From assembly GCF_003148665.1 (NCBI RefSeq), contig NZ_QGGQ01000007.1, positions 124,001 through 188,000 on the forward strand: a stretch of 64,000 nucleotides of DNA, in the 5' to 3' direction. The stretch is from Maribacter polysiphoniae (GTDB lineage Bacteria; Bacteroidota; Bacteroidia; Flavobacteriales; Flavobacteriaceae). The notes beneath the pieces are model-generated. The model was given only the letters and a program-made list of their open reading frames with translations. It searched no databases and was not told the DNA's origin. Position numbers and translations under genes: made by a program. Within the stretch, counting starts at the first letter, position 1; every line of letters starts with the position of its first letter. Shown one piece after another: positions 1-9,000 of the stretch.

Positions 1-57
1 TCCCGGTCGTAAAAAGTGATCGCATTTTTTGCAAACCACAATAAAACAATCAAAAAT

Positions 58-3000
58 ATGAAAAAACCACAGAACCTATGGAGGTTGAACAAGCCTTTGT
101 TGAAATTTGACTTAAAAATGAAACTAACTACCTTGTTATTGATTACGGCCTTGTTTGGGTTACATGCCAATAACGGTTATGCTCAAAAGACCAAGGTCAC
201 ATTGAGCGTTGAGAATTCGAGTGTTCGAAATATTATTGATAATATTGAATCCACTACCGACTTTCGATTTATTTATAAAATCAAGCAAGTTGATTTAAGT
301 CGTAGGGTATCACTGGATTTGCATGAGGTAAATATTGAAAAAGTACTCAAAAGTTTGTTCAGCACTACGAATACGGTATATAAAATCAGGGGTACCCAAA
401 TCATTTTAAAACAAGGGGTAAGGACACTCAAGAAGGAGACTGAAAAAGAAGAAGGGGAGGTTCTTAACACACCAGAGCAAGACAACATTGTAACTGGTAA
501 TATTGTTGATGAGGAAGGCACCCCTTTACCTGGTGCAAGTATTTTGGAAAAAGGAACCACCAATGGGACACAGTCCGATTTTGATGGTAATTATTCAATT
601 TCCCTAAGTAATCTGAACACAACATTGGTTGTTTCTTATATTGGTTTTGCAACCCAACAGGTGGCGATCAATGGTCGTACCATGATCAATATCAAAATGG
701 AAGTGGATGCTGCCGGTTTGGATGAAGTTGTCGTTGTAGGTTACGGAAGTGTGAAAAAGAGTGATTTGACAGGTTCTGTTTCTTCCGTTAATTCAGAGGA
801 TTTAGTTGCTTTTCCTGTTGTTGATGCCACCCAGGCCTTACAGGGTAGGGCAGCCGGGGTTACGGTGCAGTCTACCAATGGTGCACCTGGATCAGAGTAC
901 AGTATCCAAATCCGTGGTAATACTTCTATTAATGCCGGAAATGATCCTTTAATTGTTGTTGATGGATTTATTGGAGGAACAATGCCTCCTTCTGAGGATA
1001 TTAAGTCCATGGAGATTCTTAAGGATGCTTCTTCCACAGCGATTTATGGAGCTAGAGGGGCTAATGGGGTTGTACTCATAACCACAAAGAGGGGTACTGA
1101 AGGAAAACCACAATTTAGTTTTTCATCATCATATTCTTCCCAGAAGGAGATAAATACGCTTGACCTACTTGATGCGGATCAATTTACAGGCTATATTCAA
1201 GAGCTTTATCCTGATTTTGTTCCGGAATTGACGGGAGCAGGAACAGACTGGCAAGATAAAATATTTAGACCTGGTGGGACACAGAATTACCAGCTTTCAG
1301 TTGCTGGTGGGACAGATAAATTGAATTATTATCTATCTGGGGCAATCTATGATCAGAAAGGTGTTATCAAGGATTCGGATTATAAAAGATATTCCCTTAC
1401 TTCCAATTTGGATTTAAAGGTGTCAGAGTCTGTGAATATTGGAACAAGTTTATTTGCCCGTAGAACCAATCGTAATGGGGTAAGAACCCAAGAAGGCGGA
1501 GATGCTTCCCAAACTGGGGTTGTATCAGGAGCTTATAAATTTTCACCTACCCAAGGGGTTAAAGATGAAAATGGCGATAATTCATTAAGTGTTGTTGGTT
1601 ATCCTATCGATAACCCTTATGCTATGGCAACCGAATACCAAAATGAAGTTGAACAAGATTTATTTCAAGGCAATGTTTATGCGGAAATCGCTCTTGCCGA
1701 AGGTTTGAAGTTTAAGTCTACATTAGGTGTTAAGGTAAGTGGTTCCAGAACGGGTCAGTACTACCCAACAACCTTAGAGCGTGGTAGTAGTACAGGGGGA
1801 GAGGCTACGCTTACTAAAGTTAAGTATACGAGTTTGATCAATGAGAATTACTTGAATTATTCCAAAATATTTGGTGATATTCATGATGTATCATTGATGG
1901 CCGGGTATTCTTACCAAAAAGATAGGACAGAGTATTCAACAACGATTGCTTCCGGCTTTATTTCCGATTCTTTTTCATATTGGAACTTAGGAGCGGGTAC
2001 AAACACACCTTCTGTTGATTCGGAATTGACAAAATCAGCTTTTGAAGCTTTCTTCGGAAGGGTTAATTATACCTTGAACGACAAGTATTTATTTACGTTT
2101 ACAGGGCGTTATGAAGGCGCTTCGGTATTTGCGGCAAACAACAAGTACGGATTTTTCCCTTCTGCCGCTTTTGGTTGGAAAATTTCTGATGAGGAGTTTC
2201 TGTCCGATTCAAGTACCATCAGTCTACTTAAACTACGTACCAGTTATGGTGAAGTAGGTAATCAGGCGATAAGCCCTTATCAATCATTGGCTTCGTTTAC
2301 TGATGTTTTTACGACAGTTCAAGGTAGTACGGTTACCGCTTTAAGGCCTTCAACCATTTCCAATAACGATTTATCATGGGAAACGACTACACAGACAAAT
2401 ATCGGTGTGGATTTTGGAATCCTAGGGAACAGATTTGGATTTACGGCTGATTACTATATCATGAGAACTGAGGATCTTTTATTCGATGTTCCTACGCCGA
2501 CTTTTACAGGGTTTGAGACACAGTTGCAAAATATTGGAACTGTAGAGAATAGAGGGTTTGAATTAGCGTTGAACGCAACTATTATCCAAAATGATGATTT
2601 TAAATGGAAATCATTTGCAAATATTTCATTTAATAAAAATGAGATTATCAAACTTGTTGAAAACGATACCGAAGGAAATGATATTTATTATTCTTCAGCA
2701 CCATTGGCTGGGGCTGGTAATACACAAATATTGAGAGAAGGGTTGTCTGTAGGTCAATTCTGGGGCTTTGTTTATGACGGAGTTGTACAGTCTGCCGATG
2801 AGGTACTTGTAGGTGGTGAAGACGTTGGTGGTGAAAAATTCAAGGACTTGAATGGTGATGGTGAACTAACGGATGACGATCGTAGTGTTATGGGGAACCC
2901 CCATCCTGATTTTACTTGGGGTTGGAACAATGATTTTAGCTACAAGAACCTAAGTCTTAATATTTTCATTCAAGGATCTCAAGGTGGTGAAATGTTGAAT

Positions 3001-3393
3001 TACTCCCTTATGGAGTTGGGAGCCTTAAACGGAAGAACCAATGTAACTACCGAAGCCCTTGATCGATGGACCCCTACAAATACCGATACCGATATTCCTG
3101 AAGCAAGGATCAGTAGAAGTTTCGTGACTTCCGATCGTTGGGTAGATGATGCCAGTTATATTAGGTTGAAGAATATTTCTTTGGGTTATAATTTCCCTGA
3201 AACTTTATTGTCTAAAATCAAATTATCATCAGCCCGAATTTATATCAGTGGTCAAAACTTATTGACATTGACGGATTATAAAGGTGTAGATCCTGAGGTA
3301 GCATATGGTAGTTCCAGTAGTAACCTTGGACTTGACTATGGTAGTTATCCAAATGTGAAATCTTATACTTTAGGACTTAACATCGGATTTTAG
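58..3393 (+). CDS. SusC/RagA-type TonB-dependent outer-membrane receptor
   Basis: Outer-membrane transporter that would import oligosaccharides with the SusD-like lipoprotein next door. The ATG at 58 is preferred over the upstream GTG at 16 because it opens the usual flavobacterial leader (MKKPQNLWRLNKPLLKFDLK, then a hydrophobic stretch ending GYAQ). Domains in order: leader about residues 1-43; STN domain about 45-115, typical of receptors that signal to a FecR-type anti-sigma factor; carboxypeptidase-D regulatory-like domain about 140-220 (GTPLPGASILEKGTTNGTQS, then DFDGNY); plug about 225-340 with DEVVVVGYG and SMEILKDASSTAIYGARGAN; 22-strand barrel to the C-terminal NIGF. Length of 1111 residues is normal. 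The next gene starts 27 bp downstream. No sigma/anti-sigma pair for it lies downstream; one may lie before the window. Confidence 0.95.
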   Translation: MKKPQNLWRLNKPLLKFDLKMKLTTLLLITALFGLHANNGYAQKTKVTLSVENSSVRNIIDNIESTTDFRFIYKIKQVDLSRRVSLDLHEVNIEKVLKSLFSTTNTVYKIRGTQIILKQGVRTLKKETEKEEGEVLNTPEQDNIVTGNIVDEEGTPLPGASILEKGTTNGTQSDFDGNYSISLSNLNTTLVVSYIGFATQQVAINGRTMINIKMEVDAAGLDEVVVVGYGSVKKSDLTGSVSSVNSEDLVAFPVVDATQALQGRAAGVTVQSTNGAPGSEYSIQIRGNTSINAGNDPLIVVDGFIGGTMPPSEDIKSMEILKDASSTAIYGARGANGVVLITTKRGTEGKPQFSFSSSYSSQKEINTLDLLDADQFTGYIQELYPDFVPELTGAGTDWQDKIFRPGGTQNYQLSVAGGTDKLNYYLSGAIYDQKGVIKDSDYKRYSLTSNLDLKVSESVNIGTSLFARRTNRNGVRTQEGGDASQTGVVSGAYKFSPTQGVKDENGDNSLSVVGYPIDNPYAMATEYQNEVEQDLFQGNVYAEIALAEGLKFKSTLGVKVSGSRTGQYYPTTLERGSSTGGEATLTKVKYTSLINENYLNYSKIFGDIHDVSLMAGYSYQKDRTEYSTTIASGFISDSFSYWNLGAGTNTPSVDSELTKSAFEAFFGRVNYTLNDKYLFTFTGRYEGASVFAANNKYGFFPSAAFGWKISDEEFLSDSSTISLLKLRTSYGEVGNQAISPYQSLASFTDVFTTVQGSTVTALRPSTISNNDLSWETTTQTNIGVDFGILGNRFGFTADYYIMRTEDLLFDVPTPTFTGFETQLQNIGTVENRGFELALNATIIQNDDFKWKSFANISFNKNEIIKLVENDTEGNDIYYSSAPLAGAGNTQILREGLSVGQFWGFVYDGVVQSADEVLVGGEDVGGEKFKDLNGDGELTDDDRSVMGNPHPDFTWGWNNDFSYKNLSLNIFIQGSQGGEMLNYSLMELGALNGRTNVTTEALDRWTPTNTDTDIPEARISRSFVTSDRWVDDASYIRLKNISLGYNFPETLLSKIKLSSARIYISGQNLLTLTDYKGVDPEVAYGSSSSNLGLDYGSYPNVKSYTLGLNIGF

Positions 3394-3420
3394 TAATCAA
3401 CAATAAATAAAAATATAATT

Positions 3421-4974
3421 ATGAAGAATATAATAAAATTTTCTGCACTAGCTATTTTGACTTTTGTTGTTGGCTGCGCAGACTTAGATGAAGAACCGGT
3501 AGGGACATTAAGTCCAGAAGGCTTCTTTAATACTATAGATGATGTAAACGCCATGACAGATGGCACATACGGTTTAATGGCATCGTCGAATTTTTATGGA
3601 AGTGGGCTTACCACACCTTTACTACTGTCAAGTGATATGGTTGCTAATGGATTGGAATTTAGTGACTATACCGAGTTTAGCCCTTTTTTGGTTACCCCTA
3701 CAAATTCTTTTGTAAGTGGTTTTTGGGCTACAGCATATCAAGCTATAGCTACCGCGAATACGGCTATACAAGGTGTAGGTCTTTTAGGTGATGACATTGA
3801 TGAGGAAGATAAAAACATAGCAGAAGCTGAAGCAAGATTTGTTAGAGGTTTCTTGTATTACCATTTAATTAGACTGTATGGTAATATTCCTTATATCGAT
3901 AGTCCTGATATCGTTGATGCCTTAAGTATTGAATTATCATCAACGGATGAAGTTTATGTGAAAATCATTGAAGATATGACATTCGCCTTTGAGAATCTAG
4001 AGATGGATTCACGTGGTAGTGTTAGATCTAGGCCTTCAAAGGGAACAGCGGCTTCTTATTTAGCCTCTATTTATATGACTAGGGAAGATTGGCAAAATTC
4101 CTATGATATGGCTAAATGGGTGATAGATCATTCAGGTGAATTAAACTATGCATTGGTAGATGATTTTCAGGATGTGTTTAGGGAAAGTGAACAATGGTCT
4201 TCCCCTGAGTATATTTTCACAATTGATTTTACCGGTAATCAAACCGGGGAAAACCCAAATCCAGCCACTTATGAAAATGATAATAAGATTGGTCCGTTTA
4301 CTGGTGTTGAAGGTGGTGTAAAACCAATCAGGGGTTGGAGTATGCTTGTGCCCCATATTAACGTGTACAATGAATGGGATTCCAATGATTATCGACTAAA
4401 AGTAAGTATGGCGGATTCGTTGATATTGGCTGATGATACCGATATCGTTAGGCCTTTTACTGATTTTGAGGTGGCCAGACCCCATATTGCAAAACACAAT
4501 AGATTTGTTGGTGAAGGAAGGACCACTGCAGGATGGAGATCTGATTTTGACCACGCAGCTTTTAGGTATGCCGAGGTATTGCTTATAGCTGCGGAAGCTG
4601 GCAATGAATTAGGTCTTACCCCAGAAGCTATAGGTTATGTCGATCAAATAAGAGGTCGCGCTAGAAAAGGTGGAACCATTGATTTTTATGGAAGTGGATA
4701 TGATAGCTATGCTCCCTCTGATTATCCTGAGGATGTTGCATCGGGAACCAGTAAAGATGATCTAAGAGACATTATATTGGAAGAAAGACGTATAGAATTG
4801 GCATTCGAATTTAAAAGATGGTATGATATTGTCCGTAGGGATTTAGGAAGTGAAGTATTTGGTCCCAGTGGATTGGAACCACAACCAAATTTCAGTGAGT
4901 TTAGATACTTGTGGCCATTACCACAAGCGGAAGTGGACAAGAATCAGAATTTTGTACAGAATCCAGGATATTAA
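3421..4974 (+). CDS. SusD/RagB-type glycan-binding lipoprotein
   Basis: Surface lipoprotein that caps the SusC-type barrel and binds the glycan. The N-terminus MKNIIKFSALAILTFVVGCA is a lipoprotein signal with lipobox VVGC, so the mature protein begins at Cys19. The remainder has SusD hallmarks: an alpha-helical TPR-like region with ARFVRGFLYYHLIRLYGNIP (about 140-160), RYAEVLLIAAEAGNELG and IRGRARKGG (about 380-420), and the closing helix EERRIELAFEFKRWYDIVRR (about 460-480), ending YLWPLPQAEVDKNQNFVQNP. At 517 residues it is of normal length. It is co-transcribed with the receptor (27 bp gap) and followed by a terminator-like hairpin. Confidence 0.95.
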   Translation: MKNIIKFSALAILTFVVGCADLDEEPVGTLSPEGFFNTIDDVNAMTDGTYGLMASSNFYGSGLTTPLLLSSDMVANGLEFSDYTEFSPFLVTPTNSFVSGFWATAYQAIATANTAIQGVGLLGDDIDEEDKNIAEAEARFVRGFLYYHLIRLYGNIPYIDSPDIVDALSIELSSTDEVYVKIIEDMTFAFENLEMDSRGSVRSRPSKGTAASYLASIYMTREDWQNSYDMAKWVIDHSGELNYALVDDFQDVFRESEQWSSPEYIFTIDFTGNQTGENPNPATYENDNKIGPFTGVEGGVKPIRGWSMLVPHINVYNEWDSNDYRLKVSMADSLILADDTDIVRPFTDFEVARPHIAKHNRFVGEGRTTAGWRSDFDHAAFRYAEVLLIAAEAGNELGLTPEAIGYVDQIRGRARKGGTIDFYGSGYDSYAPSDYPEDVASGTSKDDLRDIILEERRIELAFEFKRWYDIVRRDLGSEVFGPSGLEPQPNFSEFRYLWPLPQAEVDKNQNFVQNPGY

Positions 4975-5000
4975 GAATTAGTTGTTTGAGTTAGTTGTTC

Positions 5001-5033
5001 AAAGGCATTCTTTTTCCTAAGAGGAATGCCTTT
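5001..5033 (+). terminator. Terminator-like hairpin after the SusC/SusD pair
   Basis: A perfect 10-bp inverted repeat, AAAGGCATTC and GAATGCCTTT, separated by 13 nt, lies 27 nt after the SusD-like stop codon and runs into TTTATTTTAA. This is a plausible rho-independent terminator closing the SusCD unit. Confidence 0.75.
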
Positions 5034-5535
5034 ATTTTAACAGATCAAGAAGTACTTATACTTTTTGGTTATGGGTAAATAATGGACAAATATTTTGACT
5101 ATTTTATTTGTGGATTTATCCCTTATAAAATATTTCATAACAACTACATTCTAAACCAATAGTTGGGTTTTTACACTTACAGAAGAACAAAGAGGGAATT
5201 TTCCAGGAAACCAACGTAGTTGTATTTCCTCAGGTATCACTTTTTGATGGATTAGGGAAGTCTACGGTTTATGACAATGTAAATATCTGTTAATGAGCGA
5301 TTTAAATAGTAAACCAAAAAAGATTTCATCAACCGGTGGGTTGGCATATATCCGATTTTTCAGCTAGGGTTTATTCCTAGGAATATGGATTATGGGTCTT
5401 TTATGCGATGTCGATTATTTTTTTCAATTCATTATATCGAAATATCAAGAATCACTTTTACCCTGTAAATACAGGGGGTAACCTGTCATTAATGAAATAC
5501 GGGGGTGCTCCTGGATTTTCTTATAAATTAATTAA
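5034..5535. other. Gene-free stretch upstream of the Nramp-like operon
   Basis: About 500 bp without a convincing gene. In one frame, positions 5320-5450 read as a hydrophobic stretch interrupted by one stop (residues such as GLFLGIWIMGLL), which could be decayed membrane-protein DNA but matches no family I can name. Just before the next gene there is an inverted repeat at 5458-5478. No good TTTG-N19-TAnnTTTG promoter is visible, so the promoter of the following operon is unassigned. Confidence 0.4.
5458..5478 (+). promoter_or_regulatory. Inverted repeat in the leader of the Nramp-like operon
   Basis: TTACCCTGT, AAAT, ACAG, then GGGGTAA forms a 9-bp stem with a two-base bulge and a four-base loop. 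It lies about 57 bp before the start of the transporter gene. It may be an operator half-site pair or a leader hairpin; there is no T-tract, so it is not a simple terminator. Confidence 0.35.
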
Positions 5536-6756
5536 ATGAATCTTAAAATAAAGAATTTCTTCAAGGCTTTAGGCCCTGGTTTTATTATAGCGGCAGTGGT
5601 TTTAGGACCTGGCAGCATTACAGTTTCCTCCAAGATAGGTGCGACACATGGTTATTCTTTGTTATGGGTAATACTTATAGGTGCTATCTCTATGAGTGTC
5701 TATACGACAATGAGTGTTCGTTATGGTGTTTTGCACGAGAAATCATTATTAAAGATGATTTCCGAAAAATATGGAAAGTGGTTCTCCATCGCTATAGGTG
5801 TATGTTCATTTATGGCAGCCCTAAGTTTTCAATTTGGCAACAACCTTGGCGTCGGTATGGGCATGAAAACATTAACAGGGATTGACGAAACTATTTGGCC
5901 ATTAATATTTACACCCTTGGCGATTGTATTGGTTTTTTTTACAAAGAACCTCTACAAGGCACTAGAACGATTAATGATGATCATGGTCGTCGTTTTGATT
6001 CTTGCATTTATAATAAACCTTGTTTTTATAAGACCAGATCTAGAAGCTGCTGCGTTGGGTTTTATACCAAAGGCGGTTTCAGGAAAGGATTTTAATGAAA
6101 TAGCGGCCCTAGTGGGTACGACCTTTGTGTTACACAATGCATTTTTCCAATCCTATCTTGTACAGGGCAAAGGATGGAAGTTGGCCGATATGTCGAGAAG
6201 TATAAGGGATACCAAAATTGGGATATTCTTACTTGCCTTAATTTCTACATTGGTAGTAATTACGGCCGCCGCGACCCTTAAACCAAAAGGAATATCGGTA
6301 AACTCCGCAGCTGATATGGCAATTCAATTGGAAAGGTTGCTGGGAAGTTTTGCCAAATACATCTTTGGGTTTGGGTTTATAGCAGCTGCATTTTCATCCC
6401 TACTCGTCAATTCGGTTACTGGCGGTGGTTTGTTGGCCGATAGTATGGGCATGGGCAGTTCAATGAACGAGAAAATGCCCAAGGTCTTTACGGCTGTGAT
6501 ATTGCTCGCCGGAATGGTGATTGCCGTATTTTTCAGGGGGAATGTAATATACGCCTTGATAATGGCCCAGGCATCGTCGATCTTGGGTGTGCCACTTATT
6601 GCCATTGGCTTGTTCCTGGTTCTCAATAACAAGTCCATAATGGGCAAGTATAAGAATAGTATCCTACAGAATATTATGGCCTTGGTCGGGTTTATCCTTA
6701 TTAGCGTTTTGGTCTATTTTATGTATGGAAAACTAATTGGGTATTTAACGGTTTAG
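5536..6756 (+). CDS. Nramp-family-like membrane transporter with altered metal site
   Basis: Integral membrane protein of 406 residues with about 11 hydrophobic segments and the Nramp/SLC11 opening ALGPGFIIAAVVLGPGSITV. Canonical Nramp metal transporters carry DPGN in TM1 and a Met-Pro-His-Asn motif in TM6. Here TM1 reads GPGS (residues 24-27), so Asp and Asn are missing, and TM6 reads FVLHN (197-201), so the Met ligand is missing while His200-Asn201 remain. The fold call is firm, but divalent-metal transport is doubtful. It heads an operon with an SDR, an aldolase and a GNAT gene (41 bp to the next gene), which suggests uptake of an organic substrate or an unusual ion. A relative is cut by the window end at 63376. 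Confidence 0.85.
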   Translation: MNLKIKNFFKALGPGFIIAAVVLGPGSITVSSKIGATHGYSLLWVILIGAISMSVYTTMSVRYGVLHEKSLLKMISEKYGKWFSIAIGVCSFMAALSFQFGNNLGVGMGMKTLTGIDETIWPLIFTPLAIVLVFFTKNLYKALERLMMIMVVVLILAFIINLVFIRPDLEAAALGFIPKAVSGKDFNEIAALVGTTFVLHNAFFQSYLVQGKGWKLADMSRSIRDTKIGIFLLALISTLVVITAAATLKPKGISVNSAADMAIQLERLLGSFAKYIFGFGFIAAAFSSLLVNSVTGGGLLADSMGMGSSMNEKMPKVFTAVILLAGMVIAVFFRGNVIYALIMAQASSILGVPLIAIGLFLVLNNKSIMGKYKNSILQNIMALVGFILISVLVYFMYGKLIGYLTV

Positions 6757-6797
6757 ATGGTATTGCAACGTAAGCGTATAATTAATAATTAAGAACA

Positions 6798-7838
6798 ATG
6801 AAAAAGACATATCCTGAAATATTTAATAATGAAGAGGAGCTGGAAGAGGCCATATCAAGACCAACTCCGGAAGTTGTGAAGCTGATGGAAGGACTCAAAG
6901 GAGATATAATCTTTTTAGGTGTTTCCGGGAAAATGGGTATTTCAATGGCCCATATGGCTAAAAGAGCCTGCGATTTGGCAGGGGTAAAGAAAAGGATAAT
7001 CGGGGTTTCCAGATTTAGCCAAGAGATAAATAAGGACTATTTGGAATCACTGGGTATAGAAACGATAGCTGGCGACCTTGTCGATCAGGATTTTATAAAA
7101 AGCCTACCAGACGTTGAAAATGTAATTTACTTAGCGGGTACAAAATTTGGTACGCAAGGCAATGAATCCTACACATGGGTTATGAATTCCTTTATACCAG
7201 GCTTGGTTGTTGAGCAGTATAAAAAATCACGTATCGTAGCCCTTTCCACAGGTTGTGTTTATCCGTTGGTCGATATTGATTCAGGAGGTTCCGTAGAAAC
7301 AGACCCAGCACTTCCTGTTGGTGAATATGCCCAATCATGTTTGGGTAGGGAGCGCTTATTTCAATATGGAAGTTTAGAAAACAAAACACCAATATCATTG
7401 ATCAGACTTAATTATGCCGTTGAAATGCGGTATGGTGTTTTAGTGGATATAGCCCTAAAAGTTAAAAATAATGAGCCGGTTGATGTTACGATGGGTTATG
7501 CCAACGTCATTTGGCAAGGGGATGCCAATGCCTTCATATTACAATCACTATTGATGTGTGAAAGCCCTGCCAAAATATTGAATATTACAGGGTTGGAAAC
7601 AATTTCAGTAAAAAATGTAGCTATCAAATTCGGAAAACTCATGGGTAAGGAAGTGGTGATAACAGGAAAAGAGGATAGAGAAGCCCTCCTTTCTAATGCC
7701 ACGCAAATGGAGAAAGAAATGGGTGACCCAGAGGTTTCCGTTGATAGCATGATCAAGTGGGTAGCCGATTGGGTGGATTCAGAACATCGGGTTCATGGGA
7801 AACCAACCCATTTTGAAGTAAAAGATGGGAAGTATTGA
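6798..7838 (+). CDS. Extended SDR-like NAD(P)-dependent epimerase/dehydratase family protein
   Basis: Cytoplasmic 346-residue Rossmann-fold protein without a signal peptide. The dinucleotide-binding turn is GVSGKMG (residues 41-47), followed by an acidic AGDLVD (91-96) and VIYLAGTKFG (109-118), as in sugar-nucleotide epimerases and dehydratases. The serine/threonine region is ALSTGCVYP (148-156). The YxxxK active-site motif is degenerate: Tyr177 is followed by AQS and Cys181, so the catalytic lysine is replaced by cysteine. The chemistry may therefore differ from classical SDRs. It lies 41 bp after the Nramp-like gene and 91 bp before the aldolase gene, so it probably handles the same substrate. 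Confidence 0.8.
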   Translation: MKKTYPEIFNNEEELEEAISRPTPEVVKLMEGLKGDIIFLGVSGKMGISMAHMAKRACDLAGVKKRIIGVSRFSQEINKDYLESLGIETIAGDLVDQDFIKSLPDVENVIYLAGTKFGTQGNESYTWVMNSFIPGLVVEQYKKSRIVALSTGCVYPLVDIDSGGSVETDPALPVGEYAQSCLGRERLFQYGSLENKTPISLIRLNYAVEMRYGVLVDIALKVKNNEPVDVTMGYANVIWQGDANAFILQSLLMCESPAKILNITGLETISVKNVAIKFGKLMGKEVVITGKEDREALLSNATQMEKEMGDPEVSVDSMIKWVADWVDSEHRVHGKPTHFEVKDGKY

Positions 7839-7929
7839 TTCCATAAAGAAGAAGCTTCGCATAACAAAAAATAGTAAGGGTTACTTCGAGTAAGTCCGAA
7901 ATAGCGGTAATTAACTAGAGCTAATACAA

Positions 7930-8997
7930 ATGAATAATAATATATTAACCACAAAAGAAAAGCAACTACTTCATGAGGGTACGGTGATCCCGGCTCATCC
8001 TTTGGCCTTAAATGAACACAGAAAGTTGGATGAGAAAAGGCAAAGGGCTTTATCTAGATATTATCTGGATGCTGGAGTGGGTGGTTTAGCCGTTGGGGTG
8101 CACACAACCCAATTCGAGATTAGAAAGCCCGATGTAAATCTTTTTAAGCCTGTATTGGAGCTGGCGAAGGAGGAAATGGATTCTTATACTTCAAAATCGG
8201 ATAGGACCATTCTTCGAATTGCAGGTGTCATCGGTAATACGAACCAAGCCCTAAAAGAAGCACAAATGGCGGCCGACCTTGGATATCAGGCTGTTTTACT
8301 AAGTCTAGCCGCATTGCCGGAAGCCTCTAATAAAGAATTATTGGACCACTGTAGGGAGGTGTCCAAGGTAATGCCAATAATAGGCTTTTATATGCAGACC
8401 GCTGTAGGTGGTCGATATTTGGATTTTGATTTCTGGTTGGAGTTTGCCCAGATCGAGAATGTGGTAGCCATAAAAATGGCACCTTTTAACAGGTATCAAA
8501 CCTTCGATGTAGTCCGGGCCGTTGTTGAATCTGGCCGTGCCGATCAAATAGCCCTTTATACGGGTAATGATGATAATATATTGGTTGATTTGATGACTGA
8601 ATTCCAGATTCAGTCAAATGGTCAACTCATAAAAAAGAGAATCGTGGGAGGGTTATTAGGTCATTGGTCTGTATGGGCAAAGGCGGCAGTAACGCTCTTA
8701 GAGGATATTAAAAGTGGGACATATGCCAATGATTCAGCGAAACTTCTGACCATGGCCGCTAAGATTACCGATAGTAATGCTGCTTTCTTCGATGCCGCCA
8801 ATAATTTTTCAGGTTGTATCGTGGGGCTTCATGAAGTTTTAAGAAGACAAGGTCTTTTAAAGGGGACATGGACCTTGAATGAAAAGGATTGTTTAACCCC
8901 AGGACAAAAGGCAGAAATCGATAGGGTTTATAAAGCATACCCTGAATTGAATGATGATCATTTTATAGCGGAAAATGTAGAGGGCTGGCTCAAATAG
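7930..8997 (+). CDS. Dihydrodipicolinate synthase/N-acetylneuraminate lyase family aldolase
   Basis: Class I aldolase-fold TIM barrel of 355 residues, cytoplasmic. The Schiff-base lysine is in VVAIKMAPF (Lys182), and the catalytic tyrosine position is Tyr154 in IIGFYMQTAVGG. The substrate-carboxylate motif GGTTGE of true DapA is replaced by GVHTTQFE (about 57-64), and the protein is longer than the usual 290-300 residues, so a lysine-biosynthesis role is unlikely. Known members cleave or dehydrate 2-keto acids, including sialic acids and 2-keto-3-deoxy sugar acids. It is in the operon with the SDR and transporter, and the GNAT gene follows after 3 bp. Substrate is not predictable from sequence. 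Confidence 0.85.
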   Translation: MNNNILTTKEKQLLHEGTVIPAHPLALNEHRKLDEKRQRALSRYYLDAGVGGLAVGVHTTQFEIRKPDVNLFKPVLELAKEEMDSYTSKSDRTILRIAGVIGNTNQALKEAQMAADLGYQAVLLSLAALPEASNKELLDHCREVSKVMPIIGFYMQTAVGGRYLDFDFWLEFAQIENVVAIKMAPFNRYQTFDVVRAVVESGRADQIALYTGNDDNILVDLMTEFQIQSNGQLIKKRIVGGLLGHWSVWAKAAVTLLEDIKSGTYANDSAKLLTMAAKITDSNAAFFDAANNFSGCIVGLHEVLRRQGLLKGTWTLNEKDCLTPGQKAEIDRVYKAYPELNDDHFIAENVEGWLK

Positions 8998-9000
8998 TGG

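Noticed and set aside
16-57. GTG start for the first SusC-type receptor
   Set aside because: The 14 added residues do not look like the family leader, while the ATG at 58 opens it exactly.
5320-5450. Hydrophobic reading frame suggesting a decayed membrane-protein gene
   Set aside because: Contains a stop, is short, and I could not align it to a specific family. AT-rich DNA often gives such frames by chance.
5664-6647. Open frames on either strand inside the Nramp-like gene
   Set aside because: They overlap a long, clearly conserved membrane protein gene and have no family features; they are shadows of its composition.
7930-8997. Lysine biosynthesis DapA
   Set aside because: The GGTTGE motif is missing, the protein is about 60 residues too long, and the neighbours are catabolic.
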